From positions 1-50,140 of the forward strand of contig NZ_AFGF01000079.1 of assembly GCF_000219125.1 (NCBI RefSeq): a stretch of 50,140 nt of DNA, in the 5' to 3' direction. The DNA comes from Acetonema longum DSM 6540. Lineage in GTDB: Bacteria; Bacillota; Negativicutes; Sporomusales; Acetonemataceae. How positions within the stretch are numbered: position 1 is the stretch's first letter; each line of letters begins with the position of its first letter. A model generated the notes under the pieces. It was not told the origin of the DNA, ran no database searches, and saw nothing but the letters and a program-made list of their open reading frames with translations. This document shows positions 8,604-16,230 of the stretch, piece after piece. The translations under genes and the position numbers were made by a program.

Positions 8604-9488
8604 GTGAGCGACGCGAAGAAAAACAATTGGACGATCGGGGAAATTCTCCAGTGGACCAAGCAGTATTTCAGCGAAAAAGGCGTGGAGAATCCGCGCCTGG
8701 ATGCTGAAGTACTGCTTTCTGATATTGTAAAGCTGGATCGGCTGCGGCTGTACGTGAATTTTGATCAGCCCCTGCAGCAGCAGGAATTAGACCGTTACCG
8801 GGATTATGTGAAAAAACGGGTTATGCGGCTGCCGGTAGCTTATATTCTGGGACGCAAGGAGTTCATGGGACTGGAGTTTGCCGTAAATCCGGCGGTGCTC
8901 ATCCCACGGCCGGAAACTGAACTGCTGGTGGAAACCGTTTTAAAGCGGCTTGAAGGCTGTCAGAATCCTGCGATCTTAGACATTGGCACCGGCAGCGGCG
9001 CTATTATTCTCAGTGTCTTAAAACTATTGCCTGCGGCAACCGGTCTGGCCGTGGATATTTCTCCCCAGGCTTTGGCAGTGGCCCGGGACAACGCCGACCG
9101 GCTGGGAGTGGCGGAACGGGTAACCTTCCGGGAGAGCAATTTGCTGACGGCGCTGGGAGAACCGGATAAGCCAGCCGGAGGGTTTGACGCCATCCTGTCC
9201 AATCCTCCTTACATTAAAGATGAAGACATTCCGGTTCTCGCGCCGGAAGTGGGAAAGGAACCCCGAACCGCTTTAGCCGGCGGCAGGGATGGTCTGGATT
9301 TTTACCGCCTGATCCTGCAAGAGGCCGCCGGCTATCTGCAGCCGGAAGGCTTTCTGGCCTGGGAAATCGGAGCGGGTCAGTCGGAAGACATCAGCCGGCT
9401 TGCCCGGGAATCAGGCTGGACCGTGACCGACGTACTCAAGGACCTCGCCGGCATTGAGCGGGTTATGGTTCTAATAATTGGTAAATAA
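8604..9488 (+). CDS. prmC: Release factor glutamine methyltransferase (PrmC/HemK)
   Basis: 294 aa from a GTG at 8604, with GGAG at 8593-8596 inside the end of prfA. It transfers methyl from S-adenosylmethionine to the Gln of the GGQ motif in RF1 and RF2. The SAM-binding motif DIGTGSGAI follows an N-terminal helical domain, and the catalytic NPPY is at residues 200-203 (LSNPPYIKDED). The length is standard. It is coupled to prfA by position, the usual partnership. In Bacillus subtilis spoIIR follows nearby; here a hairpin repeat and ywlC follow instead. Confidence 0.95.
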   Translation: MSDAKKNNWTIGEILQWTKQYFSEKGVENPRLDAEVLLSDIVKLDRLRLYVNFDQPLQQQELDRYRDYVKKRVMRLPVAYILGRKEFMGLEFAVNPAVLIPRPETELLVETVLKRLEGCQNPAILDIGTGSGAIILSVLKLLPAATGLAVDISPQALAVARDNADRLGVAERVTFRESNLLTALGEPDKPAGGFDAILSNPPYIKDEDIPVLAPEVGKEPRTALAGGRDGLDFYRLILQEAAGYLQPEGFLAWEIGAGQSEDISRLARESGWTVTDVLKDLAGIERVMVLIIGK

Positions 9489-9512
9489 ATATTGAAAGGA
9501 AGATATAGGACT

Positions 9513-9611
9513 TTGTTGAAAAATTATCTGTGGTCTAGAATCTGGGACCGTCCAAAAAGGTTCAGATGCTAGGTAAGAACAACGCAGATGAGCCTTTTTC
9601 AACGGTCCCCC
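9513..9611. repeat. Modular hairpin repeat, copy 2 (short form)
   Basis: A long inverted repeat: 9543-9569 (GGGACCGTCCAAAAAGG and on to CAGATGC) pairs with 9584-9610 (GCAGATGAGCC to CAACGGTCCC), with only about 14 nt of loop. The left flank from 9513 (TTGTTGAAAAATTATCTG) is a diverged form of the flank seen at 46203 (GTTGCAAAACTCATCTG), so the element extends beyond the hairpin. The right end lies 9 nt from the start codon of ywlC. The rest of the prmC-ywlC gap holds nothing else I can identify. Confidence 0.85.
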
Positions 9612-9619
9612 TATGATAT

Positions 9620-10669
9620 ATGAAAACACGTTACATCTATGTTAACCCCCAAGACCCGGAGCAAAACGCCATTGATCTGGCGGCCGAAGTGATCCGCCGG
9701 GGCAGACTGGCGGCCTTTCCCACAGAAACAGTGTATGGATTGGGCGGCAACGGTCTTGACCCGGAAGCCGTCCGGAGCATTTTTGCCGCCAAAGGACGGC
9801 CCGGGGACAATCCGCTGATTTTACATATTGCCGCCACGGAGGAAGCCGAGCGGCTGGTCAAAACCGTTACACCCAATGCCGCCGCCTTGATGCAGCGCTT
9901 TTGGCCCGGCCCTCTCACCGTTGTGCTGGAGAAGTCAGACCTCGTTCCTTTGGTTGTAACCGGCGGATTGAATACTGTGGCTATCCGCCTGCCTGACTCC
10001 TTGGTGGCCAGGAGACTGATCAGCGCCGCCGGCGTTCCGGTTGCCGCCCCCAGTGCCAATACCTCCGGTCGCCCCAGTCCGGCCAATGCCAAAGCTGTAT
10101 TGAGCGACCTGGATGGTAAAATTGATATGGTATTGGATGCCGGTCCCTGCCGAATCGGCGTGGAATCCACTGTGGTAGACTGCACCACGCCGGTGCCTAC
10201 ACTCTTAAGACCGGGCGGTATTACTCTGGAAATGCTGCTGGAGGTACTTGGAGAGGTAGAAGCTGCCCCGGCTCTGTCGGGCTTACATACCACAGTTCCC
10301 CGCTCTCCCGGCATGAAATACACTCATTATGCCCCCAGTGCTCCCATGAGGCTGGTGGAAGCTACGGATTCGGCGATGCCGGTTATCCTGGAGCGGTACA
10401 TTGCCGAGGCTCAGGCAACAGGACAGGTGGTGGGGGCTTTGGTCTCCGGTGAGACAGCGGAACGTTTGCCTGACGGGGTGGTCAGCGCCGTCTATGGACC
10501 CCGCAGCCGGCCGGATATGATTGCAGCCCGGCTGTATGACTGCCTGCGTCAATTTGACAATACCCCGGTGGATGTGATCTTTGCCGAAGGCATTGCCGAC
10601 AAGGGACTGGGACTGGCAGTCATGAACCGCATGCGCAAAGCCGCAGGCTATGACATTATTCGGGAGTAA
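9620..10669 (+). CDS. ywlC: Threonylcarbamoyl-AMP synthase (Sua5/YwlC type)
   Basis: 349 aa. It makes threonylcarbamoyl-AMP from threonine, bicarbonate and ATP for the t6A modification at position 37 of ANN-decoding tRNAs. The YrdC domain occupies about residues 15-205 (FPTETVYGLGGNG, AKGRPGDNPLILH, APSANTSGRPSP). The linker SPGMKYTHYAPSAPM (near residue 233) and a C-terminal Sua5 domain follow, so this is the long two-domain form. The ATG at 9620 lies only 9 nt after the right end of a hairpin repeat and no good ribosome site precedes it; ACGGTCCCC is the only sequence in place. This suggests insertion of the repeat displaced the original leader. Confidence 0.93.
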   Translation: MKTRYIYVNPQDPEQNAIDLAAEVIRRGRLAAFPTETVYGLGGNGLDPEAVRSIFAAKGRPGDNPLILHIAATEEAERLVKTVTPNAAALMQRFWPGPLTVVLEKSDLVPLVVTGGLNTVAIRLPDSLVARRLISAAGVPVAAPSANTSGRPSPANAKAVLSDLDGKIDMVLDAGPCRIGVESTVVDCTTPVPTLLRPGGITLEMLLEVLGEVEAAPALSGLHTTVPRSPGMKYTHYAPSAPMRLVEATDSAMPVILERYIAEAQATGQVVGALVSGETAERLPDGVVSAVYGPRSRPDMIAARLYDCLRQFDNTPVDVIFAEGIADKGLGLAVMNRMRKAAGYDIIRE

Positions 10670-10718
10670 ATTCTGATACAGCCTTATCTCACATATATAT
10701 TGAAGTGAGGTGAGCAAG

Positions 10719-11318
10719 ATGAGCTTATTGGAATTGGTCGTTTTGAGCATGGCACTGGGAACGGATTTATTTTCGGTTGCTGTGCCCATTGGGATGCAGC
10801 GGATCCGCCGACGGATTATATTTATCGCGGCGATCGTTTTTGCCGTATTTCACATCATCATGATTCTGATCGGCTATCATGCCGGGCACTGGCTGGGAGG
10901 GTTCGTGGAACACTACGGAACCTATCACGCCGATAATCCGGTGATCGTCAGCTATGTGGCTCACGTGACCGGCGCCCTGGTGCTGATGGCCCTGGGTGCC
11001 CAGATGCTTTGGTGCGTGGTGAAGGGAGACGAAGAGAGCCTGTGCGGACCCCGGTCCCTGGAAGGAATGACGCTGCTGGCCATTGCCGCCGGTGTCAGTG
11101 TGGATGCCCTGGCCGCAGGATTCAGCATGGGCATGATGGATGTTAATTTGTGGATATTAAGTTTGGTTCTGGGTATCGTGATTTTCTCGATTGCGGTGGC
11201 GGGTTTGGGTTTGGGCCGGCGCATTGGCCGATTCCTGGGGGATAAAGCCGGACTGATAGGCGGCTTGGTCCTGTTTATTCTGGGGGCGCACTTGCTGGTT
11301 TCTCTTTTTTATGAATAG
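10719..11318 (+). CDS. mntP: Manganese efflux pump MntP
   Basis: 199 aa from the ATG at 10719, preceded by GTGAGGTGA. MntP exports Mn(II) across the cytoplasmic membrane. It has six hydrophobic segments in two repeats, with the paired acidic motifs expected for the family: ALGTDLFSVAVPIG in TM1 and GVSVDALAAGFSMG in the second repeat. The first motif has TD where many homologues have MD. The syntenic gene in B. subtilis is ywlD. No manganese riboswitch-like leader is apparent in the 49-nt gap after ywlC, so it is probably cotranscribed with its neighbours. Confidence 0.9.
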   Translation: MSLLELVVLSMALGTDLFSVAVPIGMQRIRRRIIFIAAIVFAVFHIIMILIGYHAGHWLGGFVEHYGTYHADNPVIVSYVAHVTGALVLMALGAQMLWCVVKGDEESLCGPRSLEGMTLLAIAAGVSVDALAAGFSMGMMDVNLWILSLVLGIVIFSIAVAGLGLGRRIGRFLGDKAGLIGGLVLFILGAHLLVSLFYE

Positions 11319-11346
11319 GAAATACATAGATTAAGGGGTGGTATCC

Positions 11347-11820
11347 ATGCTGCGCATTTTACTGGTTTGCACCGGCAATACCTGCCGCAGCCCCATGGCT
11401 GAGGCTGTTCTGCGGGACAAGATCAGAGCTGCCGGGCAGGAAGACAACATTAAAGTGCTGTCGGCCGGGATTGCCGCCGGCGGTGAATATGCCGCTGCGG
11501 ATGAGGCTGTTGCCGTCATGCAGGAAAGAAATCTGGATTTGAGCCGGCACCTTTCCCGGCAGGTGACCCCGGAATGGATCGGCGCTGCAGACTTGATTCT
11601 GACTATGACCCAAGGGCATAAGGCCAATTTACTGCGATTGGCGCCCTCTGCCAGGGATAAAACCTATACCCTGGCTGAATTTTCCGGCGAGGGATGGGAT
11701 GTTCCTGATCCGGTGGGACAATCCCTGGCAGTGTACCGGGCTTGCGCCTGTCAAATCGAAAGCTTGCTGGATAAGGCATGGGAAAAGATTATGGAGCGGG
11801 CAGGAAAACCACATCAATAG
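11347..11820 (+). CDS. ywlE: Low-molecular-weight protein phosphatase (YwlE family)
   Basis: 157 aa from the ATG at 11347, with AAGGGG 8 nt upstream. The phosphatase loop CTGNTCRS begins at Cys8 (nucleophile) with Arg14, and the general-acid Asp is in VPDPVGQ near residue 119. In B. subtilis the counterpart removes phosphate from arginine residues of proteins and so opposes the McsB kinase; a Thr in the loop (CTGNT), as here, is associated with that arginine preference. It lies in the conserved ywlC-mntP-ywlE-rpiB-ywlG order. Confidence 0.92.
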   Translation: MLRILLVCTGNTCRSPMAEAVLRDKIRAAGQEDNIKVLSAGIAAGGEYAAADEAVAVMQERNLDLSRHLSRQVTPEWIGAADLILTMTQGHKANLLRLAPSARDKTYTLAEFSGEGWDVPDPVGQSLAVYRACACQIESLLDKAWEKIMERAGKPHQ

Positions 11821-11871
11821 GAAGAAATTTTTTTAGGACAAGCCACATTATATTGCTTGGAGGAGTGTCGA

Positions 11872-12312
11872 ATGCTGGCTATTGGCAGCGATCATGGAGG
11901 GTTCCGGCTTAAGGAAGCGATTAAGGAATATCTTGCAGCCAACCAAATAGGATTTTGTGATTTTGGCACACATTCCGTCGACTCGGTGGATTATCCCGAT
12001 ATTGCCAAAACCGTGGCTCAGGCTGTAGCGGCCGGCGAATGCGAACGGGGGATTCTCATTTGCGGCACCGGCATTGGCATCTCTATTGCCGCTAATAAGA
12101 TGAAAGGCATCCGGGCGGCGCTCTGTCATGACGTTTTTTCCGCAAAAATGTCCCGGGAACATAATGACGCCAACATCCTGGCCATGGGCGAGCGGGTGAT
12201 AGGACAGGGTCTGGCGCTGATGATCGTGGAAACCTGGCTGAAAAGCGAATTCACCGGTGGCCGGCACGAGAACCGGGTTTGTAAAATCACCGACATGGAA
12301 CAGAACCGTTGA
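11872..12312 (+). CDS. rpiB: Ribose-5-phosphate isomerase B; stop codon inside a repeat
   Basis: 146 aa from the ATG at 11872 (GGAGG nearby upstream). It interconverts ribose 5-phosphate and ribulose 5-phosphate in the non-oxidative pentose phosphate pathway. Visible features are the N-terminal GSDHGGFRLKE, the catalytic Cys64 in CGTGIGISIAANK, and LGGRH-like TGGRHENRV near the end. The C-terminal residues ...EQNR-stop are encoded by AACCGTTGA, the left end of the repeat that fills the next gap, so the native terminus was probably altered by the repeat. It is followed by ywlG. Confidence 0.95.
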   Translation: MLAIGSDHGGFRLKEAIKEYLAANQIGFCDFGTHSVDSVDYPDIAKTVAQAVAAGECERGILICGTGIGISIAANKMKGIRAALCHDVFSAKMSREHNDANILAMGERVIGQGLALMIVETWLKSEFTGGRHENRVCKITDMEQNR

Positions 12313-12546
12313 AAAAGGCCCATCTGCGTCGTTACTCCTGCGGGCGGGCGTTCGACGTACCTGCCAACGTACAATCTCACGCCCGTCCTCGTCGTGCTGC
12401 ATCAGAATTTGTGACTTTTCGGGAGATAGGCAGTAGCGAGTGATTTCTCATAAGCCGAAAAGTCCCCTAAATTCCTTCAGTACGGCAACGCAGGCGTTGC
12501 TCTTACCTAGCATCTGAACCTTTTTGAACGGTTCTCGGTTCGAGGC
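12305..12546. repeat. Modular hairpin repeat, copy 3 (long form, about 240 bp)
   Basis: The outer arms are 12305-12327 (ACCGTTGAAAAAGGCCCATC...) and 12510-12535 (GCATCTGAACCTTTTTGAACGG...), which pair with each other. Inside are at least three more inverted repeats: CGGGCGGGCGTT near 12340 with the ACGCCCGTCC stretch near 12385, ACTTTTCGGG near 12414 with CCGAAAAGT near 12460, and GCAACGC-AG-GCGTTGC near 12485. The right flank GGTTCGAGGCT matches the flanks of other copies. It overlaps the last codons of rpiB and fills the gap to ywlG. Confidence 0.88.
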
Positions 12547-12577
12547 TTAAGAAAGTGCAGTGAAAGAGGGGTTTAGC

Positions 12578-13126
12578 ATGGAATTGGACAATCTTAACCA
12601 ACAGGCGGCGGCTATTGCGCAGGAACTGATTGCTTTGGCCGGTCTGGAACCGGGGCAGATCCTGGTGGTGGGCTGCAGCACCAGCGAGGTGCGGGGAGAA
12701 AAAATCGGCACTGCCGGCTCTGATCAGGTGGCGGCGTCGATTTTAGACAATCTGATAACCGCCTGCCGGGAGCGGGGCTTATTTTTGGCAATACAGTGCT
12801 GCGAGCATTTAAATCGCGCCCTGGTGGTGGAGAAGGACATTCTTTCACACTACCCCCTGGAGCCGGTCAGCGTGGTGCCTGTGCCTCATGCCGGCGGTGC
12901 CTTGGCAGCACAGGCGATAAAATGTTTCAGACAGCCGGTGGTGGTGGAGACGATCCAGGCCCATGCCGGGCTGGATATCGGCAGTACTCTGATCGGCATG
13001 CATCTAAAACGGGTGGCAGTGCCCCTGCGACTGACGGAGAAATATCTGGGCCAGGCTTATGTGACTGCCGCCAAAACCCGTCCGAAGTTAATCGGCGGCG
13101 CACGAGCCATCTACGGTGACCGTTGA
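12578..13126 (+). CDS. ywlG: DUF436 / TIGR01440 family protein (YwlG); stop codon inside a repeat
   Basis: 182 aa from the ATG at 12578, with AGAGGGG 7 nt upstream. The family is recognised by VVGCSTSEVRGEKIGTAGS (about residues 27-45) and VPVPHAGGALA near residue 105. Its biochemical role is not established; members are small soluble proteins and the gene is regularly placed between rpiB and glyA. The final ...YGDR-stop is read from GACCGTTGA at the left end of the next repeat, as in rpiB. The conserved Cys in VGCSTSE may be functional, but this is a guess. Confidence 0.88.
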   Translation: MELDNLNQQAAAIAQELIALAGLEPGQILVVGCSTSEVRGEKIGTAGSDQVAASILDNLITACRERGLFLAIQCCEHLNRALVVEKDILSHYPLEPVSVVPVPHAGGALAAQAIKCFRQPVVVETIQAHAGLDIGSTLIGMHLKRVAVPLRLTEKYLGQAYVTAAKTRPKLIGGARAIYGDR

Positions 13127-13326
13127 AAAAGGCCCATCTGAGTCACTTCAGCCTCCTGCGGACTCATTCAGAAAACATCTCTTTTCGGTTTCGTATGCAG
13201 TGGTCTATTTTGCTGTGACTACACCGAAAAGTGATTTGTTTTCTTCCAGTACGCAACGCAGGCGTTGCTCTTACCTAGCATCCGGATCTTTTTGAACGGT
13301 CCCTGTTTCGAGGCTGCAGATGGGTT
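13119..13326. repeat. Modular hairpin repeat, copy 4 (long form, about 205 bp)
   Basis: The left arm 13119-13140 (ACCGTTGAAAAAGGCCCATC...) pairs with 13278-13303 (GCATCCGGATCTTTTTGAAC...). The interior differs from copy 3: it carries the alternative module CACTTCAGCCTCCTGCGG, then a CTCTTTTCGG/CCGAAAAG hairpin pair around 13182 and 13228, and the same GCAACGC-AG-GCGTTGC hairpin near 13255. The right flank GTTTCGAGGCTGCAGATGGG matches (as reverse complement) the left flank at 46203. It covers most of the ywlG-glyA gap. Confidence 0.88.
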
Positions 13327-13376
13327 TTACAACAGGATACTAGATAATCTAATGGGTAAAAAGAGGGGGATAACAC

Positions 13377-14615
13377 ATGTCAACACTTGCTATCTTTGAC
13401 CCGGAAGTGGCTAAAGCAATCGAACTGGAGCTTTCCCGCCAGCAGAACAAATTGGAACTGATTGCATCGGAAAACTTTGTTTCCAAAGCCGTATTAGAGG
13501 CCCAAGGTTCGGTGCTTACCAATAAATATGCCGAAGGCTATCCCGGCAACCGTTACTACGGCGGCTGCGAGCATGTGGATATCGTAGAAAAGCTGGCCAT
13601 CGAACGAGCCAAGAAGCTGTTTGGGGCCGAGCATGTCAACGTGCAGCCTCACTCCGGCGCCCAGGCCAATACGGCGGTCTATTTTGCCTTTCTGAATCCC
13701 GGCGATACCATTTTAGGTATGAATCTGGCCCATGGCGGACACCTGACCCACGGCAGCCCGGTGAACATTTCCGGTAAATATTTTAACATCATTCCCTACG
13801 GTGTAACCTCTGATTCCCACCGGATTGATTATGATGAGGTACGCCGTCTGGCTCTCGAACATAAGCCCAAAATGATCGTAGCCGGCGCCAGCGCGTATCC
13901 CCGGCGGATTGAATTCGATAAACTGGGGGCCATCGCTAAAGAGGCCGGATCTATGCTGATGGTGGATATGGCTCACATCGCCGGCTTGGTAGCGGCCGGA
14001 CTGCATCCGAGCCCGGTGCCTTACGCCGATATTGTCACTACGACTACCCATAAGACACTGCGGGGACCCCGCGGCGGAATGATCCTCTGCCGGGAAGAGT
14101 ATGCCAAAGCCATCGACAAGGCTATTTTTCCCGGCATCCAGGGCGGTCCTCTGATGCATATCATCGCTGCTAAGGCCGTGGCGCTGAAGGAGGCTCTGAG
14201 CGGAGAATTCCAAGAGTATCAGCAGCAGATTGTGAGCAATGCCCAGGCCCTGGCCGCTAAACTGCTGGAGGCAGGCTTCGACCTGGTATCCGGCGGCACC
14301 GACAATCATCTGATGCTGGTCGATGTACGCAAGCAGAATTTGACGGGTAAACAGGCGGAAAAAATCCTGGATGAAGCCGGCGTTACTGTCAATAAAAACG
14401 CCATTCCTTTTGATCCGGCCAGCCCTTTTGTCACCAGCGGCATTCGTATCGGCACGGCGGCAGTGACCTCCCGTGGAATGAAGCAGCAGGATATGGCGGT
14501 CATTGGTGAAATTATTTCCCTGGCCCTGCATAACCCGGAAAATGAGATCATCCACGCCAAAGCCGGAAAAATGGTCCGGGAGCTGTGCGGCAAATATCCC
14601 CTGTATGCCGGTTAA
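13377..14615 (+). CDS. glyA: Serine hydroxymethyltransferase
   Basis: 412 aa, ATG at 13377 with AAGAGGGGGA upstream. It converts serine and tetrahydrofolate into glycine and 5,10-methylene-tetrahydrofolate, the main one-carbon source of the cell, with pyridoxal phosphate bound as a Schiff base to Lys226 in the motif [14 protein letters not shown]. Other family landmarks are [31 protein letters not shown] and [14 protein letters not shown]. The length is standard. In an anaerobe of acetogenic type it would connect to the C1 pathway. It is followed closely by upp, as in B. subtilis. Confidence 0.98.
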   Translation: MSTLAIFDPEVAKAIELELSRQQNKLELIASENFVSKAVLEAQGSVLTNKYAEGYPGNRYYGGCEHVDIVEKLAIERAKKLFGAEHVNVQPHSGAQANTAVYFAFLNPGDTILGMNLAHGGHLTHGSPVNISGKYFNIIPYGVTSDSHRIDYDEVRRLALEHKPKMIVAGASAYPRRIEFDKLGAIAKEAGSMLMVDMAHIAGLVAAGLHPSPVPYADIVTTTTHKTLRGPRGGMILCREEYAKAIDKAIFPGIQGGPLMHIIAAKAVALKEALSGEFQEYQQQIVSNAQALAAKLLEAGFDLVSGGTDNHLMLVDVRKQNLTGKQAEKILDEAGVTVNKNAIPFDPASPFVTSGIRIGTAAVTSRGMKQQDMAVIGEIISLALHNPENEIIHAKAGKMVRELCGKYPLYAG

Positions 14616-14636
14616 CAAGATATGAGGAGGAATCAT

Positions 14637-15263
14637 ATGCAAGTTCACATTATTGACCATCCGTTGATTCAACACAAACTATCCCTGATCCGGGATGTTA
14701 AGACCGGGCCCAAGGAGTTCCGGGAACTTCTGGAGGAAGTGGCCATGCTGATGGCTTACGAACTGACCCGCAATCTGCCGCTGGAAGAGACTGAGGTCGA
14801 AACGCCGGTGGCGAAATGTCGCTGCAAAATGCTGGCCGGCAAAAAATTGGGAGTTGTACCCATCCTGCGGGCCGGCCTGGGGATGGTCAACGGCGTACTG
14901 CGGCTGATTCCGGCCGCTAAAGTGGGCCACATGGGCGTATACCGCAATCCGGAAACTCTCCAGCCGGTGGAATACTACTGCAAACTGCCTACCGATGTGG
15001 CTGAACGGGATTTTATCATCATTGATCCCATGCTGGCCACCGGCGGCTCCAGCAAGGCCACCATCGACATGCTCAAAGCCAGAGGCGCCAAGTCGATTAA
15101 ACTGATGTGCCTGGTAGCTGCTCCTGAAGGCGTCCAGGTCGTCAACGCAAGCCACCCTGATGTAGAGATCTATACAGCCGCAGTGGACGAGAAGCTCAAC
15201 GACCATGGCTACATCGTGCCGGGGCTGGGGGATGCCGGCGACCGGATTTTCGGGACGAAATAG
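14637..15263 (+). CDS. upp: Uracil phosphoribosyltransferase
   Basis: 208 aa from the ATG at 14637, preceded 6 nt upstream by GAGGAGG. It salvages uracil to UMP with PRPP. Visible motifs are the N-terminal [13 protein letters not shown], the stretch [13 protein letters not shown] that binds substrate, and the PRPP loop [12 protein letters not shown]. The C-terminal [14 protein letters not shown] contacts uracil. The length is exactly that of the family. The 21-nt gap to glyA suggests one transcript. Confidence 0.98.
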   Translation: MQVHIIDHPLIQHKLSLIRDVKTGPKEFRELLEEVAMLMAYELTRNLPLEETEVETPVAKCRCKMLAGKKLGVVPILRAGLGMVNGVLRLIPAAKVGHMGVYRNPETLQPVEYYCKLPTDVAERDFIIIDPMLATGGSSKATIDMLKARGAKSIKLMCLVAAPEGVQVVNASHPDVEIYTAAVDEKLNDHGYIVPGLGDAGDRIFGTK

Positions 15264-15282
15264 CCAAAGGGGATGTGGTGGC

Positions 15283-15756
15283 ATGGCGCGTCCGACATGG
15301 GATGAATATTTTATGGAAATCACCCGGGTGGTGGCTACTCGTTCCACTTGCTGCCGCCGCCAGGTAGGAGCAGTGATCGTCAAGGGCAAGCGGGTTCTGA
15401 CCACCGGCTACAACGGCGCTCCTCAGGGGCTGGTCCATTGTCTGGATGCCGGCTGCCTGCGTGAGGCTCAAGGAATTCCTTCCGGGCAGAGACATGAGCT
15501 GTGCCGGGGACTGCATGCCGAGCAGAACGCCATCATCCAGGGGGCCCTTTACGGCGTAACGATTGAAGGGGCGACCTTGTATTGCACTCATCAGCCCTGT
15601 TCTGCCTGTACCAAGATGATTATCAACGCCGGGATCAAGCGGGTGGTGTTTCACTATCCTTATCCGGATGAACTGGCGGTCACCTTGGCTCAGGAAGCCG
15701 GGTTGGAGTGCTATTGCCTTGAATTACCGAAATTTACCTCGTCAGATAAACGGTAG
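15283..15756 (+). CDS. comEB: Deoxycytidylate deaminase-type protein (ComEB family)
   Basis: 157 aa from the ATG at 15283 (AAGGGGATG upstream). It should deaminate dCMP to dUMP for thymidylate synthesis. The zinc-binding catalytic site is intact: HAEQNAI (His and Glu) and [13 protein letters not shown] (two Cys). N-terminal features [11 protein letters not shown] and [12 protein letters not shown], and the extra Cys/His of the second zinc site in dCMP deaminases (CLREAQG, HELCRG), fit the family. It ends the housekeeping run; an intrinsic terminator follows directly. Confidence 0.93.
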   Translation: MARPTWDEYFMEITRVVATRSTCCRRQVGAVIVKGKRVLTTGYNGAPQGLVHCLDAGCLREAQGIPSGQRHELCRGLHAEQNAIIQGALYGVTIEGATLYCTHQPCSACTKMIINAGIKRVVFHYPYPDELAVTLAQEAGLECYCLELPKFTSSDKR

Positions 15757-15772
15757 AATATATAAAACTTTG

Positions 15773-15830
15773 AAAAGGGCATTGCAAGTCTTGGTTTAAC
15801 ACAGGATTGCAATGCCCTTTTGGTATTTTT
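15773..15830 (+). terminator. Intrinsic terminator after comEB
   Basis: A perfect 15-bp stem (15773-15787 AAAAGGGCATTGCAA with 15807-15821) and a 19-nt loop, followed by TGGTATTTTT. It closes the glyA-upp-comEB transcript and forms the left border of the hydrogenase island. The As and Ts in the stem would also allow function on the minus strand. Confidence 0.85.
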
Positions 15831-16230
15831 AATATTTTGCCGCTTTCTTTTTGAAATATCGAAAAATTATTGACCAATCGGATCAAATATCCGCTGGAAT
15901 GTGAAATATTTTACACAGTATTATTTATGCCATTCTAATATTATGCCAATTTGCAATCAACCACTATTTCATCCTTTCACAATACGATTCGGATGAGGAT
16001 TGTGATCGTTTAACACTTATTCATATAGAACTGTCACAATTGAATATTAATACAATAAAATGATTACATAACACATGAAGGACTAACCAGTTTAATCCTT
16101 GTAAAACAAGACTTCGTTCGCGATTGGACGTGGTTTGAGTCTTGCATAAATAATAAATGTTTATTACAATGGAAACAACGTGAGTTGCAATTTGCACTGT
16201 ATTATAGTACATAAGGGGGCAAGTTAACAC
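15831..16230 (+). promoter_or_regulatory. 400-bp AT-rich regulatory region of the hydrogenase operon
   Basis: No gene is supported here. Three inverted repeats stand out. TCACAAT (15977-15983) and ATTGTGA (15999-16005) are perfect, spaced 15 nt, and a third TCACAAT lies at 16034-16040. CAAGACT (16107-16113) pairs with AGTCTTG (16138-16144), and the second half overlaps the -35 box of the promoter at 16142. Such placement suggests regulator binding that responds to growth conditions; the TGTGA half-sites resemble CRP/FNR-family sites, but that assignment is inference. Confidence 0.5.
16142..16170 (+). promoter_or_regulatory. Sigma-A promoter of the hydrogenase operon
   Basis: TTGCAT (16142-16147), 17 nt, TACAAT (16165-16170). 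The start would be near 16177, leaving a leader of about 54 nt before the hyaA ATG at 16231. A ribosome site AAGGGGGCAAG lies at 16212-16222. Confidence 0.6.

Noticed and set aside
12305-13326. CRISPR-like or phage-attachment interpretation of the repeats
   Set aside because: The copies are irregularly spaced, lie in both orientations, have inverted rather than direct repeats, and no cas, integrase or phage gene is present.
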